NCBI GenBank assembly: GCA_036504995.1
Contig: DASXUG010000012.1
Location: 186,001 to 250,000, forward strand
DNA length: 64,000 bases
Direction: 5' to 3'
Source: DASXUG01 sp036504995
GTDB lineage: Bacteria; Pseudomonadota; Gammaproteobacteria; Burkholderiales; Methylophilaceae
The translations under genes and the position numbers were made by a program. This document shows, one piece after another, positions 43,598 to 52,037 of the stretch. Within the stretch, counting starts at the first letter, position 1, and every line of letters starts with the position of its first letter. Under the pieces are notes generated by a model. That model made no database searches. It was given only the letters and a program-made list of their open reading frames with translations, and had not been told where the DNA came from.

Positions 43598-43879
43598 CCT
43601 GTATTCCTTTCCAGTGGGTGACGTTTGATTTGATGCGCCTTACGCATAAAAATTCCAGCAAATACTCAAAACGAGCACCTCACACTATAAGGCATACAGG
43701 CTAAATTGCGTGTTGATGATCGTCAAATACACCCCTCATTTGCTTTGCATGCGTAATGTTAATTAACGATGAGTTTAGATTAGTCCCAAATTGATGTTAG
43801 CTACTTGACATTTATCAACGCAAACGCATGGCTTAAGACTAAAATAAAAGCTAAATTTCAATTTCTAAGTGTGTTTACC

Positions 43880-46561
43880 ATGCGACCACATTACCTAACG
43901 CCGCTATTTTTACCAAAATCAGTGGCAGTGTTTGGCGCCAGCAATGATGCCGATGCCGTTGGCGGTATCGTTTTCAAAAACATGCTGGAAGGTGGTTATC
44001 ATGGCGCACTCTATCCCATCAACCCAAAACACAGTGAGGTGCAAGGGCAGCCTGCTTTTAATGCTATTGGAGAGATTCAAGCTGAGGTTGAGTTAGCCAT
44101 CATCACAACCCCTGCTGCGACTGTTCCAAAAATCATCGACGAGTGTGGAAAACACAATGTAAAAGCGGCGGTAATTATTTCGGCTGGGTTTGCCGAAACT
44201 GGCACTGAGGGTTTAGCGTTACAACATACAGTTTTAGAGAATGCGCGCCGTCACAATATTCGTTTGATTGGTCCTAATTGTCTGGGGGTGATGCGCCCAG
44301 ATATAGGCCTAAACGCCACATTCAACAATGGTAGCGCTAACGTTGGCAATTTAGCCTTTATCTCGCAATCTGGCGCTTTATGTACGGCTATTTTAGACTG
44401 GGCAAAGTCTAACAATGTCGGTTTTTCCACGGTAGTTTCCATGGGCTCATCGATTGATGTGGATTTTGGGGAGATTCTTGATTACCTAGTTACCGACCAT
44501 AATACCAAGAGTATCCTGCTCTATATTGAAGGCATTCGTAACACCCGCAGCTTTATGAGTGCCATTAGAGCGGCAGCACAGATTAAACCCGTCATACTGG
44601 TTAAAGTAGGCAGGCATGAAGTAGCCTCCAAAGCTGCCATGTCACATACTGCCTCACTGGTCGGCTCAGATGACTCATTCGATGCAGCCGTTAGGCGTGT
44701 AGGCGTGGTGCGAGTGAAGTCCGTCACCCAGCTATTTTCAGTGGCAAAAGCGCTATCTTGCGGCTTCCACCCTACAGGTAATCGACTGGCAGTCGTGACC
44801 AATGGTGGCGGCCCAGGCATTTTGGCCACGGATTATGCGGCTGACTTGGGGTTATGCATGGCCAGTTTATCAGCCTCTACCATAGAAAAACTGAACGCAG
44901 CCTTGCCTAGCAATTGGTCACATGGCAACCCTTTAGATATTGTTGGCGATGCTCAAGCGGATCGCTACCACCATGCAGTGACGGCCTGCATGGAAGATCC
45001 CAGCATCGATGGTGTGCTGACCATACTTACGCCGCAAGCGATGACAAGACCATCAGAGGTAGCACAAACTGTCCTTGAAATTTCACAGCAATATAAAAAG
45101 CCCTTGCTCAGCTGCTGGATGGGTGGGGAGCAAGTGGAAGGTGCACGGGCACTTTTTGAAGCGCATAATCAGCCACATTTCAGAACGCCAGAGCCCGCCA
45201 TCGAGGTTTTTGCTTTCTTATCGGCCTACTATCGTAATCAGAAATTGTTGATGCAAGTCCCTGAGTCGATTTCACATCATTTAGCCCCTGATATTGAAAG
45301 CGCACGGATGATTATCGAAGGGGCATTACAGGACAAACGTAAGATACTGGATGAAATGGAATCTAAAGCATTACTGTCTTGCTTTCATATCCCGTTTGCC
45401 AGAACTATGATTGCACGAACGCCCAATGAAGCGCTACTTATCGCCGTAGAATTTGGGTTTCCAGTGGCCATGAAAATTCACTCACCAGACATTACCCACA
45501 AGACCGATGCTGGCGGGGTAATACTGAACATTGATAACGCCCAAGCTGTGCGTAACGCCTATCATCAAATTATTGAAAATGTAAAACGCTACCGCCCCAA
45601 TGTAAAAATTGATGGCGTTGCCATTGAAGGGATGGTGATCAAACCCAATGGCCGAGAGCTAATGATAGGCGTGACTAGTGACCCAGTGTTCGGCCCGGTG
45701 ATTACATTTGGCGCAGGTGGAACCATGGTCGAGGTCATGGGTGATCGTTCTGTGGCTTTGCCACCACTGAATACCTTTCTGGTGAAAGACCTTATCCAAA
45801 GCACCCATATTGCAAAAATGCTGGGAGCGTTCCGTCATATGCCTGAGATCAATATGGAAGCGCTTGAAAGCGTACTACTCAGGGTATCTGAAATGGTTTG
45901 TGAGCTACCCATGCTCGCCGAAATGGATATTAACCCTCTGATTGTCGATGAGAGCGGGGCATTAGCGGCTGACGCACGCGTGATCGTTGAATTTAAATCC
46001 CCCAGCATAGATCGCTATGCCCATATGGCGATATGCCCCTACCCTACTTATATGATGAGCGATTGGCAACTGGCTGATGGCACCAACATCACCATACGCC
46101 CGATTCGCCCTGAAGATGCAAAACTGGTACAAGCGTTTGTGAAAAATCTATCTGAAGAATCGCGTTATTTTAGATTTATGAATAGCATCCATGAGCTTAG
46201 CCATGAAATGCTAGTGCGCTTCACACAAATTGATTACAGCCGAGAGGCAGCACTCATCGCGGTCAAACAAGATAATACAGGACAAGAAATTGAACTTGGT
46301 GTGGCGCGCTATGCTACCAACCCAGATGGTGAGAGTTGTGAGTTTGCCTTGGTCATTGCCGACAGTATGAGTGGAAAAGGCCTCGCCAATAAGTTGATGA
46401 ATACCCTCATGGAAGTGGCTAGAGAAAAAGGATTTAAGTCGATACAAGGTGAAGTCTTAAGTAATAATGTGCATATGCTAAATCTGATGAAACACTTGCA
46501 TTTCGAGATTAAAACCAGCCCAGACGATTATCATGTTAAAAATGTATGTAAAGCGCTATGA
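43880..46561 (+). CDS. PatZ-type protein lysine acetyltransferase (NDP-forming acyl-CoA synthetase-like + GNAT)
   Basis: An 893-residue protein close in size and layout to E. coli PatZ/YfiQ (886). Residues about 1-460 are a CoA-binding and CoA-ligase-like module (SVAVFGASND, GPNCLGVMRPD, FISQSGALC, TNGGGPGILATDYA). Residues about 480-690 are an ATP-grasp part (KIHSPDITHKTDAGGV). Residues about 730-893 are a GNAT acetyltransferase (TIRPIRPEDA, ELGVARYATNPDGESCEFA, GKGLANKLM). PatZ acetylates and inactivates acetyl-CoA synthetase and other proteins. The ATG at 43880 is used; the frame is open further up to a TTG without support. The next gene is a deacetylase-family gene eight bases away, making a writer/eraser pair. 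Confidence 0.88.
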   Translation: MRPHYLTPLFLPKSVAVFGASNDADAVGGIVFKNMLEGGYHGALYPINPKHSEVQGQPAFNAIGEIQAEVELAIITTPAATVPKIIDECGKHNVKAAVIISAGFAETGTEGLALQHTVLENARRHNIRLIGPNCLGVMRPDIGLNATFNNGSANVGNLAFISQSGALCTAILDWAKSNNVGFSTVVSMGSSIDVDFGEILDYLVTDHNTKSILLYIEGIRNTRSFMSAIRAAAQIKPVILVKVGRHEVASKAAMSHTASLVGSDDSFDAAVRRVGVVRVKSVTQLFSVAKALSCGFHPTGNRLAVVTNGGGPGILATDYAADLGLCMASLSASTIEKLNAALPSNWSHGNPLDIVGDAQADRYHHAVTACMEDPSIDGVLTILTPQAMTRPSEVAQTVLEISQQYKKPLLSCWMGGEQVEGARALFEAHNQPHFRTPEPAIEVFAFLSAYYRNQKLLMQVPESISHHLAPDIESARMIIEGALQDKRKILDEMESKALLSCFHIPFARTMIARTPNEALLIAVEFGFPVAMKIHSPDITHKTDAGGVILNIDNAQAVRNAYHQIIENVKRYRPNVKIDGVAIEGMVIKPNGRELMIGVTSDPVFGPVITFGAGGTMVEVMGDRSVALPPLNTFLVKDLIQSTHIAKMLGAFRHMPEINMEALESVLLRVSEMVCELPMLAEMDINPLIVDESGALAADARVIVEFKSPSIDRYAHMAICPYPTYMMSDWQLADGTNITIRPIRPEDAKLVQAFVKNLSEESRYFRFMNSIHELSHEMLVRFTQIDYSREAALIAVKQDNTGQEIELGVARYATNPDGESCEFALVIADSMSGKGLANKLMNTLMEVAREKGFKSIQGEVLSNNVHMLNLMKHLHFEIKTSPDDYHVKNVCKAL

Positions 46562-46569
46562 GATAGAAA

Positions 46570-47493
46570 ATGCTGACTGCCTACATCACACATCCTAGCT
46601 GCTTATTGCACACCATGGGGCATAACCACCCAGAATGCCCAGAGCGCATCACGACCATCAATGATCAACTGATTGCTTCTGGTCTTTTCGATTACTTGGC
46701 GCACCACGATGCCCCTCAAGCCACTCCAGAGCAATTAGCCCGCGTACACTCACCGCAATATATTGAGGAGATTTTTGCCCTGTCCCCCACCTCTGGCACG
46801 CTTGATATTGATGGCGACACCATTATGAACCCCTTCACCCTAGATGCAGCGCTGCATGCAGCAGGTGCTGCGGTTAAGGCTGTTGACTTAGTCATGCAAG
46901 GCATTGCACCCAATGCTTTTTGTAACATTCGCCCACCAGGACATCATGCAGGCTACGCAAAATCATCAGGGTTTTGCCTGTTTAACAATATAGCGGTAGG
47001 TGCTGCCCACGCACTGGAACAATACGGATTAGAGCGTGTAGCCATTGTAGATTTCGACGTACACCATGGAGATGGCACTGAAGATATATTTAAAGACAAT
47101 CCTCAGGTAATGCTGTGCTCCAGCTTTCAGCATCCGTTTTACCCGTATACTGGTGCTGATAGCAGTAATGATCATATTATCAACGTGCCTCTAGCCGCAG
47201 GCTGCGCTGGCGTAGAATTCCGTGCAAGTATTATGGAGCAATGGCTACCCACACTAAGCGCATTTAATCCCCAGCTGTTACTCATTTCCGCAGGATTTGA
47301 TGCGCATTATGAGGATGATATGGGGGGACTAGCGCTCAGAGATGCAGACTTTTTATGGCTTGCAGAAACATTACGCGAATTTGCCAAGCAGCATTGCCAA
47401 GGCCGCATTGTTTCATCTTTAGAAGGTGGCTATGCCATACAAGCATTAAAGCGTTGCGTAATTGCACATATTAAATGTTTGGGGCAGTTGTAA
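46570..47493 (+). CDS. Histone-deacetylase-superfamily protein
   Basis: A 307-residue zinc amidohydrolase of the HDAC/AcuC/acetylpolyamine amidohydrolase superfamily. The catalytic tandem His in IRPPGHHAGYAKS, the FCLFNNIAVGAAHAL segment, the zinc ligands in DFDVHHGDGTEDIF and LISAGFDAHYEDD are all present; the active site looks complete. It follows the PatZ-like gene by eight bases. The likely substrates are acetyl-lysines (possibly those made by its partner) or acetylpolyamines; this is inference. Confidence 0.9.
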   Translation: MLTAYITHPSCLLHTMGHNHPECPERITTINDQLIASGLFDYLAHHDAPQATPEQLARVHSPQYIEEIFALSPTSGTLDIDGDTIMNPFTLDAALHAAGAAVKAVDLVMQGIAPNAFCNIRPPGHHAGYAKSSGFCLFNNIAVGAAHALEQYGLERVAIVDFDVHHGDGTEDIFKDNPQVMLCSSFQHPFYPYTGADSSNDHIINVPLAAGCAGVEFRASIMEQWLPTLSAFNPQLLLISAGFDAHYEDDMGGLALRDADFLWLAETLREFAKQHCQGRIVSSLEGGYAIQALKRCVIAHIKCLGQL

Positions 47494-47599
47494 ATGTCGC
47501 CATAAAGAGTAGTCTGGCCGCTATCGCAATCAGCTTGGTAATCATTTTATTTAACGATGGAGTCCCATCGTGGAACGTTAGACAGAGAGGATACCTACC

Positions 47600-48046
47600 A
47601 TGTTTAAAAAAATATTATGCCCATTTGATGGTAGCGACACATCAACTAAGGGATTGAACGAAGCCATAAAACTAGCAAAATCCTGTCAGGCAAAATTAAG
47701 AATCTTGCATATTGTTGACTGCTTTTATCCATTTTTAGATGGAATAGAACTCACCAATTTTAATCAAGTTTTAGAGGCTATGCGTGAGCGAGGCAAATCT
47801 ATTTTGGAACAAGCCAAAAACTTAGCGCAGAAAGAGGGTCTTGAGGTGGAAATTGAACTAACTGAAACCATGTCCAACAAGGTTGCTGATGCCATTGTTA
47901 ATCAGGCTAAAACCTGGCAAGCCGATCTGATTGTGATAGGCACCCATGGTCATCGTGGCATTAATCATTTTTTACTAGGTAGCGATGCAGAGGCTGTGGT
48001 TAGAAACAGCAGCGTGCCTGTACTCACTGTTAAGTTAACTGAATAA
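47600..48046 (+). CDS. Universal stress protein (UspA family)
   Basis: A 148-residue single-domain Usp: KKILCPFDGSDTSTKGLNEAI at the start and the ATP-binding type C-terminus VIGTHGHRGINHFLLGSDAEAVVRNSSVPVL (G-2x-G-9x-G-S/T pattern). It is likely an ATP-binding stress protein. It lies 106 bases after the deacetylase gene and has its own AGAGAGGA ribosome site; the intervening DNA has a small GATGG/CCATC hairpin. Confidence 0.93.
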   Translation: MFKKILCPFDGSDTSTKGLNEAIKLAKSCQAKLRILHIVDCFYPFLDGIELTNFNQVLEAMRERGKSILEQAKNLAQKEGLEVEIELTETMSNKVADAIVNQAKTWQADLIVIGTHGHRGINHFLLGSDAEAVVRNSSVPVLTVKLTE

Positions 48047-48146
48047 AGCTAGTATAAATGGTGCGGGGATGATAATAAACATTAAACAGCCGCAGTCAAA
48101 TTTGCAATCATTATAGAAATTATGTAGCGCTTATTTCTCAACAAAA

Positions 48147-49058
48147 TTAAAGCAATTTAATGCCAGATAAAGTGCTGGCACAAGTTTCTCTAATAATGCG
48201 TAATAAATCTTGGGCATATGATTTTGTCATGATGTCTTGCGTACCTGTTGCGTACAATTCAGACCATAAGCCCTTTTTTCCAATTGGTTTTGCAATCACA
48301 TATTCATGATCTATGTAGTTTTGAATACCCCAGCTTGGTAAAGCAGCCACACCGCGGCGACTGGCAACAAGTTGCATAATGGCGACCGTGAGCTCTGCCA
48401 CGCGCCGCTCAAACGTAATATTGGCGGGCTTAAGCACATGGCGAATAATGTCGATACGCGCTTCAGGCACAGGGTAGGTTATCAACGTTTCGCTACTAAA
48501 ATCTTCGGCTAGAAATCGAATCTTATTGCGTTTTGGGTGATCTGGTGGCAGAACAGCCATTATTTCAAACTTGAATAGCGGTTGATGTTGCAAATCACGT
48601 ATCTTTTCAGGTAGACCACCGATCACCAAATCTGCTTTACCTTCACCCAATAAGTGCCAAGGATCGCTATGAAAGCCAGCAACCAAGTCAATTTCAACCT
48701 CTGGCCAAGCACGTCTAAACGCATCCATCACAGGCGTTAGCCAGTCAAAACAAGTGTGGCACTCGAGTACAATTCTAAGTTCACCTGATTGATCGCTTTT
48801 CAAACGCATTAAATCACGTTCAGACTTTTCGACGAGTGGTAATAACTCATGCGCTAAATCTAAAAGCCGTTGCCCTGCTGGCGTAAAGCGTAAACCCTGT
48901 GCATTGCGCTTAAACAAAGTGACTTCATAGTGTGTTTCTAATGCACGTATTTGGTGAGACAGTGCAGATTGCGTGAGAAACACACGCTCTGCGGCCAAGC
49001 CAAGCTTGCCTGTTTCGGCAATGGCTTTAAGGGATTTTAAGTGGCGAATTTCAATCAT
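48147..49058 (-). CDS. metR: MetR, LysR-type regulator of methionine genes
   Basis: A 303-residue LysR regulator whose N-terminus MIEIRHLKSLKAIAETGKLGLAAERVFLTQSALSHQI matches MetR. It is divergent from metE with 120 bases between and a perfect MetR box in that gap. MetR with its co-effector homocysteine activates metE and represses its own gene in characterised bacteria. Confidence 0.95.
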   Translation of the reverse strand: MIEIRHLKSLKAIAETGKLGLAAERVFLTQSALSHQIRALETHYEVTLFKRNAQGLRFTPAGQRLLDLAHELLPLVEKSERDLMRLKSDQSGELRIVLECHTCFDWLTPVMDAFRRAWPEVEIDLVAGFHSDPWHLLGEGKADLVIGGLPEKIRDLQHQPLFKFEIMAVLPPDHPKRNKIRFLAEDFSSETLITYPVPEARIDIIRHVLKPANITFERRVAELTVAIMQLVASRRGVAALPSWGIQNYIDHEYVIAKPIGKKGLWSELYATGTQDIMTKSYAQDLLRIIRETCASTLSGIKLL

Positions 49059-49083
49059 GTTCTATAAGTTTCATTATGAGATA

Positions 49084-49096
49084 TGAATTTAATTCA
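49084..49096. promoter_or_regulatory. MetR binding site
   Basis: TGAA-TTTAA-TTCA, an exact match to the TGAA-N5-TTCA MetR operator, between divergent metR (start 49058) and metE (start 49179). It sits 26 bases upstream of the metR start and about 83 bases upstream of metE. Confidence 0.85.
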
Positions 49097-49178
49097 AATT
49101 TATCACAAAAACTTTCGCTTTATTAAATTATTTTCTCATCACAAAATGCACGCCTTACTTTGAGATGAGAATAGAAGC

Positions 49179-51467
49179 ATGGCACAACAAACAATAAAAT
49201 CACACATTTTAGGCTACCCTCGCATTGGCGAAAAACGCGAGCTAAAATTTGCGCAAGAGTCTTTTTGGCGTGGTGAGTCATCGCCAGATTATTTACAGCA
49301 AACAGCAAAAACACTGCGCGCCGAACATTGGAAAAAACAGCAAACGGCTGGTTTAAGCTTTGTTACAAGTAACGACTTCTCTTTGTACGACCATGTGCTT
49401 GATCACACAGTATTGTTTGGAGCATCACCTAAGCGTTTTAGCAAAACGCCTTTTGGCGCAAAAAACACATCTCCAGAAAATGCGTATTTTGCACTTGCGC
49501 GCGGCAACATAGAGCAGCCGGCAATGGAGATGACTAAGTGGTTAGACACAAACTATCACTACATCGTACCTGAGCTCAATGCTGACACGCAGTTCTCAAT
49601 TAACGCACATGATTATCTAACGCAGCTAGACCAAGCACAAACATTACACGCGAATGTAAAACCAGTACTACTGGGACCAGTGAGCTTTTTGTATTTGAGT
49701 AAAGCACGTGATATTAACAAGCTGGACCTACTAGATGGCTTGGTTCAGCAATATGCGTATTTATTGCAAGAACTTCATGCCAGAAAAATAGAATGGCTGC
49801 AAATTGATGAGCCTATTTTTGCACTGGATTTAGATGATGTTTGGTTAAAGGCCTTTGAGCGCGCTTATGCCTGGTTTAGAACATCACGCCCCAAATTATT
49901 ACTCACGACCTATTTTGCTAACGTTTCACGTTATCAAGCGCTAATTACCCGCCTGCCTGTGGATGGCATTCATATTGACTTAGTGCGAGCGCCTGAGCAA
50001 ATAGGCCCGTGGATCAATGCAATTCCTAGCCATTGGGTGTTATCAGCGGGGGTAATTGATGGTCGTAATATTTGGTGCAATGATTTGGACAAAACGCTTG
50101 CATTATTAGCCCCTTGGGTGCAAAGGTTAGGTGAACGTTTGTGGGTAGCCCCTAGCTGTTCATTACTGCATACGCCTGTCACTTTAGCGCATGAAGTAAA
50201 ATTGGATATCCAAATTAAATCTTGGTTAGCTTTTGCCGATGAGAAGTTGAATGAGCTTAATGTCATTGCTAAAGCTTTGAACCATGGGCTTGAATCGGTG
50301 GCGGATGAGTTGGCGATTTCACGTGCTGCAATTGCCTCGCGTAACAATTCTGGGCGGGTACATTCAGCCAGTGTGAAGGCACGAATCGCCCTATTAAGAA
50401 CTGTAAATGAAAATCGACACAGTCCATTTGCGGTGCGCCAAATCAGCCAAAAGGCGCGTTTAAATCTACCCCTATTACCAACGACAACCATTGGCTCATT
50501 CCCGCAAACACCTGACATTCGCGCGAGTCGCGCCGCCTTAAAAAAAGGAGCGATTAGTCAGCAAAAATACGATGCAGACATGGAGTCACATATCGAATAT
50601 GCGATTCGAGAGCAAGAAAACTTAGAGCTTGATGTCCTAGTGCACGGCGAAGCTGAGCGCAATGATATGGTGGAGTTTTTTGGCGAGCAGTTAGCAGGTT
50701 ACGCTTTTACAGAAAATGGCTGGGTGCAAAGCTATGGTTCACGCTGCGTTAAACCGCCTGTGATTTATGGCGATGTGTATAGACCGCAAGCCATGACTGT
50801 GGCGACCGCACAATTTGCGCAATCACTTTCTAAAAAACCAGTAAAAGGCATGCTTACTGGTCCGATTACCATGCTGCAGTGGTCATTTGTACGTGATGAC
50901 CAACCCCGCGAAACAACGGCATTTCAATTAGCCTTAGCAATACGCGATGAAGTGGATGATTTACAAAAAGCGGGCATTGCAATTATTCAAATCGACGAAC
51001 CAGCATTGCGTGAAGGCTTGCCATTGCAAAAGACTGCCTGGCTACAATATTTAACTTGGGCTGTACGTGCATTTAAACTAAGTGCCAGCGTGGCGAATGA
51101 TGACACGCAGATTCATACCCATATGTGCTATGCAGAGTTTAACGATATTTTACCAGCCATTGCCGCCATGGATGCAGATGTGATCACCATTGAAACTTCG
51201 CGTTCTGCTATGGAGTTACTGGATGCTTTTGGTGAGTTTTCATATCCCAATGAAATTGGCCCTGGTGTCTATGATATTCACTCACCACGCGTACCAACGC
51301 TTGAAGCCATGGAAAAACTTATGCTTCGCGCAATCAAGGTCATCCCAGTAGAGCGACTTTGGATTAACCCTGATTGTGGTTTAAAAACCCGTGGTTGGGA
51401 TGAAACGAAATTGGCTTTGCAAAATATGGTGAGTGTGGCTAAAGGGTTGCGTGCACAATTGGCCTAG
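49179..51467 (+). CDS. metE: Cobalamin-independent methionine synthase
   Basis: A 762-residue two-barrel zinc enzyme that methylates homocysteine from methyltetrahydropteroyl-triglutamate. The N-terminal barrel (about 1-400; HILGYPRIGEKRELKFA) and C-terminal catalytic barrel (TTTIGSFPQTPDIR, HGEAERNDMVEFF, IQIDEPALREGLP, HTHMCYAEFND zinc His/Cys, and NPDCGLKTRG zinc Cys) are complete. The cobalamin riboswitch nearby lies downstream, so it does not control metE; MetR does. Confidence 0.97.
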   Translation: MAQQTIKSHILGYPRIGEKRELKFAQESFWRGESSPDYLQQTAKTLRAEHWKKQQTAGLSFVTSNDFSLYDHVLDHTVLFGASPKRFSKTPFGAKNTSPENAYFALARGNIEQPAMEMTKWLDTNYHYIVPELNADTQFSINAHDYLTQLDQAQTLHANVKPVLLGPVSFLYLSKARDINKLDLLDGLVQQYAYLLQELHARKIEWLQIDEPIFALDLDDVWLKAFERAYAWFRTSRPKLLLTTYFANVSRYQALITRLPVDGIHIDLVRAPEQIGPWINAIPSHWVLSAGVIDGRNIWCNDLDKTLALLAPWVQRLGERLWVAPSCSLLHTPVTLAHEVKLDIQIKSWLAFADEKLNELNVIAKALNHGLESVADELAISRAAIASRNNSGRVHSASVKARIALLRTVNENRHSPFAVRQISQKARLNLPLLPTTTIGSFPQTPDIRASRAALKKGAISQQKYDADMESHIEYAIREQENLELDVLVHGEAERNDMVEFFGEQLAGYAFTENGWVQSYGSRCVKPPVIYGDVYRPQAMTVATAQFAQSLSKKPVKGMLTGPITMLQWSFVRDDQPRETTAFQLALAIRDEVDDLQKAGIAIIQIDEPALREGLPLQKTAWLQYLTWAVRAFKLSASVANDDTQIHTHMCYAEFNDILPAIAAMDADVITIETSRSAMELLDAFGEFSYPNEIGPGVYDIHSPRVPTLEAMEKLMLRAIKVIPVERLWINPDCGLKTRGWDETKLALQNMVSVAKGLRAQLA

Positions 51468-51500
51468 CCCTCTTCATCAATATCTATTTCATTAACCTAG

Positions 51501-51532
51501 TTCGTCATTCCTGCACACACGGGAATGACGAA
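51501..51532. repeat. REP-like palindrome downstream of metE
   Basis: TTCGTCATTCC-N9-GGGAATGACGAA, a single palindromic unit of the same CGTCATTCC/GGAATGACG family as those at 8651-8849 and 54899-54981. It probably also serves as the 3' end hairpin of the metE transcript. Confidence 0.75.
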
Positions 51533-51590
51533 AACGGGTCAGTTAAAAATATCATATTAAACAATCGCATAAAGTAGCATTTAAAAATAT

Positions 51591-51643
51591 TATCAATATA
51601 TAGTGTTTTTATGTTGAACCAACACACAATATTGCGCTATAGT
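51591..51643 (+). promoter_or_regulatory. nrdA promoter with tandem NrdR-like boxes
   Basis: Box 1, TATCAATATATAGTGT (51591-51606), fits the NrdR core CwATATATwG closely. Box 2, starting ACACAATATTG (51624-51639), matches well in its left half. Their starts are 33 bases apart, near the spacing of NrdR tandem sites. A promoter TTGAAC-N18-TATAGT (51614-51619 and 51638-51643) overlaps box 2, so bound NrdR would block it. Confidence 0.6.
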
Positions 51644-51651
51644 TCGTCCAT

Positions 51652-51850
51652 ACGGTTTTCAATTTTTAATCAAAGATTGAGATAAAAGGGAATACGGTGC
51701 AAGGTTTTTACGATAAAACCTTAATGCCGAAGCTGCCCCCGCAACTGTAATCAGCGAGTTACCTGTCATAACACCGCCACTGCATAAATCATCATGTGGG
51801 AAGGCTGACAGATAATGTTGACCTGAAAGCCAGGAGACCTGCCGTAGACA
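51652..51850 (+). promoter_or_regulatory. Cobalamin riboswitch upstream of nrdA
   Basis: The leader carries the cobalamin-riboswitch landmarks in order: GGTTTTC, AGGGAATACGGTG, a hairpin insert, GAAGCTGCCCCCGCAACTGTA (the B12 box region, 51734-51750), GCCACTG, GTGGGAAGGC and AAGCCAGGAGACCTGCC (51827-51843). A following hairpin (TTTCATCTATT/AATAGATGAAA, 51852-51879) and a CTGCCG (51839-51844) / CGGCAG (51913-51918) long-range pairing form a plausible expression platform before the nrdA ribosome site. Expected action: adenosylcobalamin lowers nrdAB expression. Confidence 0.9.
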
Positions 51851-52037
51851 TTTTTCATCTATTTTTTTAATAGATGAAAGTATTTTTATAACGTTTGAGG
51901 CGGGGTGTCCTCGGCAGATGGAGAGTATTCATATACGCTCTCTTCTATGCTGGTCTTTATCGGTGTTTAAGTCGCCATGGCGGCAGTTTTCGCTAATAGA
52001 GATAGTCCTGCCCTTTAAAATAAAGGGAGTTTTAAAA

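Noticed and set aside
49970..50518. 182-codon ORF on the minus strand
   Set aside because: Lies wholly inside metE in another frame and has no family features.
51652..51850. Cobalamin riboswitch as regulator of metE
   Set aside because: The element is on the plus strand downstream of the metE stop and is followed by nrdA, so it can only act on nrdAB.
51918..52037. 40-codon N-terminal extension of NrdA
   Set aside because: The frame is open back into the riboswitch expression platform, but the good ribosome site GGGAG and normal NrdA start are at 52038.
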